64,000 nucleotides of DNA from Abelmoschus esculentus (lineage: Eukaryota > Streptophyta > Magnoliopsida > Malvales > Malvaceae): NCBI GenBank assembly GCA_035048815.1, contig JAUCBN010000043.1, positions 67,001 to 131,000 of the forward strand, in the 5' to 3' direction. A program made the position numbers and the translations under genes. Shown here one piece after another: positions 23,541 to 33,765 of this stretch; within the stretch, counting starts at the first letter, position 1, and each line of letters begins with the position of its first letter. The notes under the pieces were generated by a model that saw only the letters and a list, made by a program, of their open reading frames with translations, was not told the origin of the DNA and made no database searches.

Positions 23541-24524
23541 ATTAAAAATATATCTTTTTTATTTTTAAAAATAAGTAGTTGGGGAGAAGAAGACTGGCAG
23601 ATAAGTCAAATTAGTAATATTTTTTAAAAGTTTTTTTGATAAAATTTAATATATATAAAACTGGGAATTCAGATGATTTTGCGATGCTAAAACCGTAACC
23701 TTTTGAATTAATATCAGATTTCCCGGAAAGATTTTGATTGGGGATTTAAAGAAAAGTATAGTACGAGTTGAAGTAGTAGATAATTTAAATATTTAATTTT
23801 GTTAGTATCAACAAATTATAATTACGAGAACACAATAAGTATTCATATATGTGTATATAATTAATTATAACGCTATAATTATAATTTTTTATGTATTAAC
23901 AAATAATATTTGTGTATATAATTAATTATAACACGTTGCGAATGCTCTATCAAAACACTTAACGTCCGAGTTACAATAATTCCTCAAATGACATGTACTT
24001 TTACCTCATTCAACCTCTATAATACTCCAAACCAAAGTATTAGTTTTTGGCCTAAATAAATTTAGTCATATAATTATTTTTAACTAATATTTTAAGGTTT
24101 ACCAACGGAGAATTATACGAAGATACAATTAAAATATATAATATGGATAACTAATTATTTTTAACAAAGTAGTGAATAAAACAATTAAATTAAAAATACC
24201 TGCATTAAACCAAGACAAGGTACCCAACCAAGTACTAATCTTTAAACTACTTACAAACAACAAAATCAATTGAAAAAATCAGGGTCCATTAACATTTTAA
24301 ATCTTCACATTTTATTTTAGGTCAACAGGCAACAGGTTTATCCTTTAACAATAATGCCGAAAGACATATATTCTAACCCCAAACAATTAATTCGACCATG
24401 GAAGCTGAAGGGAATGAATTTGGGTATTCGATTCCCTTTTACAGATCACAACATAAAAAATAATACAAATCCTATGTAGTATGTACTGTTATTGATTAAT
24501 CAGATATCAATTATGATATACGTT
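23541..24524. other. AT-rich spacer, no gene seen
   Basis: Contains a repeated phrase TGTGTATATAATTAATTATAAC (about 23851 and 23911), a short local duplication. Nothing else recognised. Confidence 0.5.
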
Positions 24525-24534
24525 ATTAATACTA

Positions 24535-24713
24535 TTTCTTTTATTTAGATACAGTGATTATATTACAGTGATTATAAACCCTATGTAATATATACTCTCA
24601 ACTATTGAACATTGATCGCTCAATCATTGTACTAACAATACTAGTGATCAAACCCGTGACCTCCAGAAATAATAACCGTTTCTTTAACCGACGAGGGTAA
24701 ATGATTCGTGCTC
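24535..24713 (-). mobile_element. tRNA-derived SINE, minus strand, with 10-base TSD
   Basis: The reverse complement matches the SINE at 22361-22533 along its length, including the GTCGGTTAAAG A-box region and the GGTCACGGGTTTGATCACT B-box region, now mutated. The direct repeat ATTAATACTA flanks it at 24525-24534 and 24714-24723. Confidence 0.82.
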
Positions 24714-24938
24714 ATTAATACTAATAGTAGATTATACACACATGCCATTAAAAAAATTATATAACTTGCCCATGGTCAAATAGTAAATTCAATTCAATTT
24801 ATCTGAGATATTACAACCTATCTCGACTCTTTATAGTACAAAAATTAGAAACAGACCGTCTGGCCTGGCCCCTTTGTGGTCATCGAGTTCTTTTTCAAGT
24901 TTCGTAAGGTTAAATCTCTCCATATTCAGCAAACCCCT

Positions 24939-25685
24939 TCACTCAAATTTTCCAATCCCAATTCTCTTAACGCCACAAGTCCTCACACTTTCATTTCTGA
25001 ATCCAAACTCTTCCATGTAATCCCAAACTTCTTTACTAATCATCGCCGTAAATATCTCCGGTGGAAGCGATAACTCACTCTCCTGATTTTCTGTTGATAA
25101 GTTCTTGTCACTCTCCTGATTTTCTGTTGATAAGTTCGACTCCAAAGATTCGTTCCAAGAACGTCCGAGAGTAAGCTTAGTAGAAACGCGGGAGTACTGA
25201 ATCGACTCATTGGCCGAGACGCCGAGTCCTAAATCGCTTACGTCGGAACACAACGGACTCCCGGGATTAGTATTGTTGTTGTTAATACTGGCCGTTCTCA
25301 GTGATTTAGCCGATTTTTTCTCCGGTTCTCTTTGCGAATCGGAATCTTCCATCGTCAATTTACGCTTTAAGGTCGCATTCCAATGGTTTTTAACGGCATT
25401 GTCCGTACGCCCGTTAAGGAGTTTCGCGATGGTCGCCCATTTGTTTCCGTACAAGGCGTGCGCTTTCCTTATGATCACGTCCTCCTCCTCCGTGAAGGCT
25501 CGGTGTTCCACTTCTGGCGAAAGCTGATTGCAACACCGCAGACGGCATGATTTCCCCGATCGACCAGGGATCCACGTAGATATCACCGACCAATTTCTAG
25601 CACCATACCGTTGCACCAACTTTCGCAACGATTCATCCTCCTCAGGGCACCATGGTCCACGGACGCGATCAACATCTTGGTCCAT
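24939..25685 (-). CDS. R2R3-MYB transcription factor, subgroup 22 (MYB44/70/73/77-like)
   Basis: Intronless, 248 residues, as usual for this subgroup, whose members act in ABA, auxin and stress responses. R2 runs from about residue 9 to 58 and R3 from about 61 to 109 (HRAFTEEEDVIIRKAHALYG, then GNKWATIAKLLNGRTDNAVK). The subgroup motif SDVSD is at about 148 and an LTLGRSW block near 170. The third Trp of R2, normally in KSCRLRWCNQLSP, is Cys here (codon TGT at about 25536) in an otherwise perfect context. An 11-residue segment (STENQES...) is repeated in tandem near the C-terminus, matching a 33-base DNA duplication at 25076-25141. The frame is open and complete, so it is called as a gene, but DNA binding may be weakened. 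Confidence 0.88.
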   Translation of the reverse strand: MDQDVDRVRGPWCPEEDESLRKLVQRYGARNWSVISTWIPGRSGKSCRLRCCNQLSPEVEHRAFTEEEDVIIRKAHALYGNKWATIAKLLNGRTDNAVKNHWNATLKRKLTMEDSDSQREPEKKSAKSLRTASINNNNTNPGSPLCSDVSDLGLGVSANESIQYSRVSTKLTLGRSWNESLESNLSTENQESDKNLSTENQESELSLPPEIFTAMISKEVWDYMEEFGFRNESVRTCGVKRIGIGKFE

Positions 25686-25959
25686 AAGAAACAGTGTATA
25701 CTGTATCGAATTCCGGCGATGATTTTCGTCTATTTTTTCTGAGAATCGCCGGCGCCTTCAACTGTATTTGCGAATGAAGCGAAAGGAGTGGCTTTAAAAC
25801 GGGAGGGGTACGGGTAACAGATGGCAATATAGGTAACAAGCGTTAATTGAACTGTTGTTGACCAATCGCCGGTTGAAAGCTAATACAGCTATATAACGTT
25901 TCGGGTTTGCCACGTAGGCAAAAACTGATTTTTTTTAGATTCCCAATAAGATGAGTCTA

Positions 25960-26164
25960 CGACGGGTGTCGAACACCGCTAAACATTATTAAATTAATTT
26001 ATAAAAAATATAAATCTAAAGGACTAATAATACAATTATTAATTATATGTTAAGTTTATCACACTTTTATTAATTACATACTGAGTCTTTAAGATTTAAA
26101 ATTTTTATTAATTGATTTAACGATGTTAACAATATTTAATATTAGTGGTGTTCAACTTCCGTCG
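25960..26164. mobile_element. Small MITE with 23-base TIRs and TA duplication
   Basis: The left end CGACGGGTGTCGAACACCGC is inverted at the right end (reverse complement CGACGGAAGTTGAACACCAC). The 205-base unit is flanked by TA on both sides. TA duplications are typical of Tc1/mariner-type MITEs. It sits about 275 bases upstream of the MYB start codon. Confidence 0.6.
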
Positions 26165-27525
26165 TAAAATTTTCCTTCCCAATAAATCCTCGAGGGGATA
26201 AATATAAAAATTCCAGTGCGGTAGTTTCCTGATTTCATTTGTACAGTTATGAAAGTTACTGACATGGAAATGGACCAAACGGTAGTTAATGCGATGCTAA
26301 GGGCCATTATCCTCGAACAAATAGTAAAAAAGTTTCTTTAGAATTTTTTATTTAAGATATATGTGTTTAGTATTATTATAAAAAAAATATTTTTTAAAAA
26401 GTAAATGATTATTTTAGATATTATGTTATAAGTTAAAAAATATATATTTAAATGATAATCAAATTCTATCATATTATAATATCAACTTAAATTATGTTAA
26501 AATATAAAATTATTAATAAATGAATATATAAATTATTTTTGAAATTTGCTTTTTAGAAGCGTTTTTGAGAAAATATATAATTTTTACATGAATATATATA
26601 ATTTTTAAACTAAAAAAATAATTTATGTTAAATATAATTGTGTGTTTATAAAAATTAAATTATAATAAAACATAGTAAATGAAGGTTAAAATTCTAATCT
26701 AACTCCTAAAGCATTTTTCCAACCGCAAAGGCTAAAAAATTTAGCTTTTGCGTTTGGGTTGAAAAACATTTTTTAAACACAGATTATTTTAAAAATTAAC
26801 TGTTTAGCATTATTTTTGCGTTCTAAACCAGCTTTTAACTTAAAAACTGATTTAGAACACAATACTAAAAACAACGTCAGTAATCACAAGAATTTGAGGA
26901 TAATATTTTAAGATTCCTTTTTGCTAATATTTTTCCATATTCGTTTTGTGGGTTCTTTTAGAGGTGTATTATTCGGTTTTAACCGAATTTACCGATCGGA
27001 TTAAAATTATTTTGGTTAATTCGATCGTTTAATTTTTGGTAAATTCAGTTAATAGTTAATAATTTTTTGAAAATTCGGTTATCGGTTAATTTGGTTCGAA
27101 ATCGGTTAATTAATCGAATTAACTGAAATTATTATATACTAAATATTATATATATTTATTTTAGTTATTTAACTTTTAAAAAATTATAAAATATTTATTA
27201 TTTTTTTTATATTATAAAATGATCATTAAATTTTTATTAAATTAGCAAAAATAAAAATTAGTGATTAAAAATTTATTTTAGTATAATTTAATGACCTATT
27301 ATATAATTTAACTAAAATTTATAATAAATTTCAGTTAATTTGGCTAATTAATCAAAATAATTTCAGTTTAAATCAATAAAAGATAATTCAATTCAATTAA
27401 CAATTAAGATTTTAAAAATTTTAGTTAATTCAATTTTTACTAATTAGTTTTTTTTAGCGTTAATCAAGGGGAAGGTTTAAAGTAAGAATCACCCATAGCA
27501 ATCCTCCAAAACAAATCCAACAATT
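26165..27525. other. AT-rich spacer with a CGGTTAA-rich repeat
   Basis: No gene. Around 26955-27450 many copies of TCGGTTAAT-like words occur on both strands, as in the short hAT-like repeats common in dicots. The last 50 bases (27480-27530) probably are the original 5' UTR of the esterase gene now at 31646-32765. Confidence 0.45.
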
Positions 27526-27530
27526 CTCAG

Positions 27531-27842
27531 TGTTACGATCTCTTCATAAACATGAAAAGAACTAGATTATGAAAGAAAATCATGTGAGAAAGATGAGGAA
27601 AGAGAGGTAGTACTCTCTCGTTATTTTATTGATTTTAACCGTAATATCCTCTTTGGGAGGATCGGGTATTTATACAGAAGTTGTCTTGGAGAGCTGAGTA
27701 TAATGGTCTAACAAACTCCTAACCATTCCTCTGCCTACCTAACAACTTAGAAACAAGTGAATGGTGCAGTACACAAAAATATTTCTGCACTCATCACAAA
27801 CAGATACTCAAATACAAAAGATTCTAAACACTATACTTAATA
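27531..27842 (-). repeat. 3' LTR of the copia element
   Basis: 312 bases starting TGTTACGATC on the plus strand. It matches 31345-31639 with about eight differences, all transitions among those I could place. The pentamer CTCAG lies directly before it (27526-27530) and recurs after the other LTR (31640-31644). It holds a TATTTATACAG promoter-like word. Confidence 0.85.
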
Positions 27843-28074
27843 TTCACCCATCTAATTGCTACCTTACCACTTTGTGTTTACCTTGAGCAACAGAAGACAA
27901 TTTGTAAAATACAACAAACCTTATCCTAAAAAGAAAAGAACTCTTCTTCTTGTATCTGTTATTCCCTCTGCTATATGAAACTTCACGAACTGTCTGGTGC
28001 TAAGAAAAGAACAAGTACAACAAGACAAGAAACATGAACAAACAAACAATGCTAAAAGAAGACAAAGCACAAAC

Positions 28075-31000
28075 TCAAGAAGATGGAACCGGGACAACAG
28101 CCAGTTTGGTTCTATGACGTTGAAAAGTTGGAGTAGAGAGCGGTTTAGTTAAGATGTCAGCCACCTGATCATAGGCTGGAACCTCATTCACTTCAAGTTT
28201 ACCAAAAATCACCTGTTCCCTAACAAAATACAAATCCAACTCAACATGTTTAAACTTGGAATGCATAACTGGATTAGCAGACACGGCTACAACACTCGAA
28301 TTATCACACCACAGAATTGGAGTTCCTTCAGATGCAACCTGTAATTCACCAAGTAAACCTTGCAACCATATAATCTCAGAAGTTGCACAAGCAACACTTC
28401 TATATTCAGCTTCAGCAGTAGAGCGAGAAACAACTTGTTGCTTTCGAGATCCCCAAGAAACTGGATTTCTAGCAAAATAGACACAAAAACCTGAAGTAGA
28501 CCTTCTATCATCAGAATCAGACCCCCAATTCGCATCAGCAAAACCTTCAATTGATAACAGAGAATGAGAAGAAAAACGTAAACCATAATCAAGCGTCCCC
28601 TGTAAATATCTTAAGATTCTTTTGACTGCATTGAAATGTGTTTCACATGGAGCCTGCATATACTGACAAACCTTATTGACAGCAAAAACTATCTCTGGAC
28701 GTGTGATAACAACATATTGCAAAGACCCGACAATACTTCTATATTCTGTTGCATTTCTTATTGGATCTCCATCCAATTTTGAGAGCCTACAATTGGTGAT
28801 CATAGGTGTAGGAAGACTATTTGCTTTGTCAAAACCATGTCTTTGTAACAATTCCAGAATATACTTCTTCTGGTTCACAAAAATTTCATTGTCAATATAT
28901 TGAACCTCAATTCCAAGGAAATAATGCAAGACACCAAGATCTTTTAAGGAAAAGGCTCTATCTAACATGTTTATAACTTGTCGCACTTCATGCTCATCAC
29001 TTCCTGTGAGAATGATGTCATCCACGTAGACAAGAAGATAAACTACACTATGAAGAGTTTTCTTAACAAATAAAGAAGCATCAGACTTGGTTAGAGTAAA
29101 ACCATCAGACATAAGATACGTTTTTAGGGTGTCAAACTAGGCTCTAGGTGCTTGTTTTAAACCATAAATTGCTTTATGTAACTTGCATACCAAATTTAAA
29201 CCTGGGTCTCCTTGTTCATAACCTAGAGGTTGAGTCATGTACACCTCTTCTTGCAACGCTCCATTTAGAAAAGCATTGTTGACATCAACTTGCCTCAACA
29301 CCCATCCTTTGTTAACGGCCAAAGACACAATGGTTCGAACAGTAGCTGGTTTAACCACAGGGCTAAAAATTTCATGATAATCTACCCCTGCTTCTTGAAG
29401 ATACCCTTTCGTTACTAATCTTGCCTTGTAGCGAGAAACAGAACCATCAACATTCTTCTTGACCTTAAAAATCCATTTACAATTTACAGGTTTCTTGTTG
29501 GAAGGAAGTGAAACTAAGGACCAAGTCTTGTTCTGGAGAAGAGCATCATATTCGGCTTGAGCTGCTGCTCTCCAATGAGGACTGTGCATCGCTTCTTTAA
29601 TGGAAGTTGGTTCTCTTTCAGTATCAACCGAAACTTGATAAGCTTTTGGTTTAAAAATTCCGTTCTTATTTCTTGTCATCATGACATGAGTATTTTTATT
29701 TTGCTGGAACTGTTCTGGAGAGGATTGATGTGATTCTGCTGCATCAACATTGTGTTGTGGAGAAAGCCCTGTATCTTCATTTTGCAAAGGAGAGATTGAG
29801 TGTGAACCTTCACCTTGTAAAGGAGAAGTCGACAAAAATTCTGCTGCACCTTCACCTTGAAAAGGAGAAGTAGACAAAAGTTTTGCTGCACCTTCATTGT
29901 GCTGGGAGAGTACCTCATTATCAACAGCAGTGCCATTATTTTGATTTGAACTAGAAGAACGAGTAGAAATTTTTATATTACCACCATCTTGTAGAACATG
30001 TGGAGACAATGAATGTGCACCAAAGTGTTGCATATCAAAAAATTGATCCTATGAAGGTGAGTTGACAACAGGATTTGAGCCAATAGGATTAGAAACTATA
30101 TGATCCAAACTTTGTTGTGACGCTGAGCCTACAGAGGGTTGAGCTTGAACTTCTTGCTGGCTGTAATGTTCTCTTGACGTATCATGACTACTACAACTAA
30201 AATGAACCACATTAGGTGCACATGAAAAATCAGGAGCTGTATTAATTTGTGAAAAATACCGTTGCAACAAAGGAAGACCTTGCTGAGTTTGTACTTGGAT
30301 TGAAGCTGCCTGATTCTTGTCTAGAAAAGGAAAAACATCTTCAATAAAAACAACATGCCGAGAAACAATTATCTTCCCACAACTATCCAAGCAAATATAA
30401 CCCTTATGAGAGGAACTATATCCTAAGAAAGTACAATGTTTAGTTTTGAAATCAAACTTATGTTGGTTGTATGGTCTCAAATAAGGAAAACAAGCACACC
30501 CCAAAACTCTCAAGCTAGAGTAATCTGGTATTTTATTATAAAGCTTTTCATAAGGAGACTTATCATCCAAGATCTTTGTAGGTAACCTATTTATTAGAAA
30601 AACTGCAGTTGTGAAAGCATAACTCCAAAACTTTAATGGTAAACCTGCTTGTGCTAACAAGGTAAGTCCGGTCTCCACCACATGTCTATGTTTCCTTTCT
30701 GCCTTCCTATTCTGTTCTGAAGTATATGGACAAGAAATCCTGTGTTGAACACCATGTAAAAGCAACCAATTCTTAAGAGTAACATATTTTGTACCACCAT
30801 CAGTTTGCAAAGCCTTAATCTTTTTGCCAAATTGAACATCAATAAGAGCATAGAAATTGATAAAACACTGTGCAACTTCAGATTTTTTCCTAACCAAATA
30901 AAGCCAAGTATGTCTGCTATGAACATCAATGAAGGAAACATAGTAAAAGAAACCATTCGATTCAATTGGAGCTGGACCCCAAAGATCTGATACAACAAGA

Positions 31001-31380
31001 TCAAAAGACTCTTTATATTGAGTGAGAGAATCTACAAAAGGAAGTTTATGAGCTTTTCCTTGTAGACATGAAACACAAACATGAGATTTCTTATTCGAAT
31101 TCAAAACCAGACTACATGAACTCAAAGCAGACTTAAGAACAACATCTGAGGGATGCCCTAGACGCCTGTGCCACAAGGCCAAATCACCAGTAGATCGACT
31201 GACATTATTTACCTCAACATGAATATTCCTTGGAAATTGAACTGGTGTGGATAGAGGAAGCTGATATAAACCTTCAGGAGTGAGCAATCCTTCCACTAAC
31301 ACCCTCTGTGTCTTGATATCCTTGACACAACAAAGAAAATCATGAAACATGAAAAGAACCAGATTATGAAAGAAAATCAT
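28075..31380 (-). pseudogene. Copia pol remnant (integrase, RT, RNase H)
   Basis: Three collinear open segments in one frame: 31380-30049, 30033-29137 and 29112-28075. The first holds the zinc-finger H-H-C-C pre-integrase part (HRRLGHP, CVSC) and the integrase core. The second starts the reverse transcriptase (NCKWIFKVK, LKQAPRA). The third carries the YVDD catalytic box and the RNase H region with a CDNSS block. The second stop replaces the Trp that usually follows LKQAPRA. The catalytic YVDD is intact. Confidence 0.9.
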
Positions 31381-31639
31381 GTGAGAAAGATGAGGAAAGA
31401 GAGGTAGTACTCTCTCGTTATTTTATTGATTTTAACCGTAATATCCTCTTTGGGAGGACCGGGTATTTATACAGAAGTTGTCTTGGAGAGCTGAGTATAA
31501 CGGTCTAACAAACTCCTAACCGTTCCTCTGCCTATCTAACAACTTAGAAACAAGTGAATGGTGCAGTATACAAAAATATTTCTACACTCATCACAAACAG
31601 ATACTCAAATACAAAAGATTCTAAACACTATACTTAATG
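31345..31639 (-). repeat. 5' LTR of the copia element, 17 bases short
   Basis: Matches 27548-27842. The innermost 17 bases of the LTR and everything up to mid-pol are deleted. Its last three bases (31637-31639) read ATG on the plus strand and open a frame into the adjoining esterase sequence. Confidence 0.85.
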
Positions 31640-31645
31640 CTCAGA

Positions 31646-32765
31646 TCATCATGGACAAGGAGACAAACATCCCCGTTGCAGAACAAGGTCAATCATCCCA
31701 AACACATCTTCATCCTCTCAGGCCAAAGCAACATGGCAGGCCGAGACGGAAGTTTCAAGCACCCTCATCTCGGCGACTGCCAGTGGGACGACGGCGGCCC
31801 ACCGGAATGTCAACCGCACCCTTCCATCTTGCGCCTCAGTGCTACACTCAACTGGGATCCCGCGCGGGAGCCCCTCCACCACGACATCGACACCCGCAAG
31901 GTTTGCGGAGTGGGGCCCGGGATGTCATTCGCCAACGCAGTGAGGGATCATCTGGGTAGCGTGTGCCTGGGTCTGGTTCCTTGCGCCGTGGGTGGCACCA
32001 TGGCGGAGCCGCCCTTGCCAATGGGCGGTCAAATTACACTCAAAATTTTTGGATTAATATAGTTTTATATGATATATATATATATATATATATCTAGAAT
32101 AATTTTCTAGCTCCGTCCTACAGCCATCGGAATGGGATCGTGGGTAGCAACTGTATGAGAATATGCTTAAGAGAAGTAAAGAGAGTTTAAAACTAAATTA
32201 AGGGGAAATCAAGGTTTTACTTTGGTACCAAGGGGAGAGCGATACGTCGTCGCATCATGATGCTGAAGCGTACAAGGGAAACATGGAGAGGTTGATTCGT
32301 AATGTGCGTGAGGATCTTGGCTTGCCTTCACTTCCGATCATTCAGGTTTGAGTCATTCAAATTTAACTGTAACTGTTACTTAGCTCGAGTGAGTGTTCGA
32401 CGATACATGTAAGATTAGTACTATAAGAAAAATGAATAATCCGAACAACATATATTTAGACTACTGCAATATGGATCATCAAGTTACTTTGAATTTTACT
32501 GTTGGTTAATATTGTGTAATGTTGCAATGCGGACAATAATGTGCAGGTTGCAATTGCATCAGGGGTAGGATACATGGAGAAAGTGAGAGAAGCTCAACTG
32601 GGGATCGATCTGCCGAATGTTACATGCGTTGATGCCAAAGGGTTGACTTTGAAGGAGGACAATCTTCACTTGACGACCGAGGCTCAGATTATGCTGGGGC
32701 GCGTGTTGGCTGATGCATTTCTTACCAAGTTCAATGTTGCCCCATTGCAATCTTCCCCTTGCTAA
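31646..32765 (+). pseudogene. SASA-type carbohydrate esterase (At4g34215-like), broken
   Basis: The family is SGNH-type acetyl-esterases with catalytic Ser in GQSNMAG and Asp/His in DNLHLT; both motifs are readable here. Exon 1 runs to 32345 and exon 2 is 32547-32765, with a clean GT-AG intron. Damage: the likely original ATG (31651) is out of frame with the GQSNMAG frame; a piece of about 120 bases (32000-32122) interrupts the conserved GGTAI region and introduces stops; a frameshift lies near 32129; a TAG is at 32145-32147. The remaining exon 1 (LLWYQGESD, then GNMERLIRNVREDLGLPSLP) and exon 2 are well conserved, so decay is recent. A copia element separates it from its former promoter. Confidence 0.85.
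32000..32122. mobile_element. Short TIR insertion inside the esterase exon
   Basis: Interrupts the conserved GGT/AI codons. The ends GGCGGAGCC (32002) and GCTCCGTCC (32110-32118) are imperfect inverted repeats; the centre is an (AT)n run (about 32074-32093). This looks like a deleted MITE, but no clear target duplication is visible. Confidence 0.45.
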
Positions 32766-33001
32766 ACTCCTAAAACATGGTAATCTTTGAGAAGAACTAA
32801 ATCATGAGGCTTCCTTATGCTGTTGTTGTCGCCATTGCTGTTCTATTTGTTTATTGGATTTGATGCTGAGCGTGATTCAATTATGTTTGTCATACTCTTT
32901 CTTTCTTGCTATGATGCTTGCTCGAATCTGAAAACTAGATAATCTCTCAGAGTACCTATGTTTGATAATTTGTCAAATTAATTAGACAATAACAGATTCA
33001 A

Positions 33002-33148
33002 GGAACGGTTGTAATTCTTAGAGGTCGTGGGTTCAAGCATCAATGATATCATGATACCAGCAGAGTGATTGAGCAATCAATATCAAATGATGAAGATTAT
33101 ATTCTAGAACAGATACTATTGTAATCACTATTAGTTAATTCAAAAAAA
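33002..33148 (+). mobile_element. tRNA-derived SINE, 5'-truncated copy
   Basis: Same family as 22361-22533, starting at the GAACGGTTGT part so that the A-box is lost; the B-box region (GAGGTCGTGGGTTCAAGC) and the ACAGATACTA...A-run tail remain. Flanked by an imperfect direct repeat beginning AATTAGACAA (about 32979-33001 and 33149-33172). Confidence 0.72.
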
Positions 33149-33172
33149 TTAGACAACAACATATTCAAGGCA

Positions 33173-33765
33173 CAGTGATATAGACACCGAGGTTAACTGT
33201 CTTTAACGATTTTTTATATAAAATACTTTTAAAAAAAATAATCATTGGATAAAGTATTTTTTAAAATATAAAATTTAAGATTAAAAATTTAGAGTTAGTA
33301 TTTAAAATTTATTTTTAATATGGTCATAAAAAATATTCCCTTAATAAAATATATATCATCAAAAAAGCTAAGAAAAATAAACATACATGACAATGAGACC
33401 ACACCATATATAAAGAAATGCCAGTATTTTAACTTTACTCGTATAACCATAAATCAAACATTACATCGTATAATTAAGATTGAAAATTATCTTCGAATAA
33501 TAACTTTACTCAAATCTTTAAGTTCTTATATTGTAATTTAGTATTATTAATCGTTCAAAAAAATATTATTGCATATATTTATTAAACAAATAAAAAAACT
33601 CATGGGGAATAAACCTATCTTTGCCTTGACACTGAAGGCACCAGCAAAACTAACACCCACTAATTATCAATTTTAACGAGTAGCATTTACATAATAAATT
33701 GCACATTCGTTACATTTTTAATTATATTACTTATTTAAAAAACATTTGATTGACTAATTTTGACT
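33173..33765. other. AT-rich spacer downstream of the LRR gene
   Basis: No gene seen. The part close to 33766 is likely the LRR gene's 3' UTR. Confidence 0.5.

Larger units (their letters stand above)
27531..31639 (-). mobile_element. Ty1/copia retrotransposon, internally deleted
   Basis: 4.1 kb element read on the minus strand with LTRs at 27531-27842 and 31345-31639 and target duplication CTCAG. Pol order is integrase, reverse transcriptase, RNase H, the copia order. The primer-binding site, gag, protease and the inner 17 bases of the 5' LTR are missing: the 5' LTR joins pol directly at about 31345, at a short CATGAAA homology. The pol frame has only two in-frame stops (30051-30049 and 29139-29137) and no frameshift, so the copy is fairly young, but it cannot move by itself. 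Confidence 0.92.

Noticed and set aside
25210..25722. Plus-strand frames opposite the MYB gene
   Set aside because: Shadows of the well-conserved minus-strand MYB coding sequence.
31637..32765. Esterase gene as a functional CDS
   Set aside because: An inserted piece, a frameshift, an in-frame TAG and a mismatched start make an intact protein impossible without several corrections.
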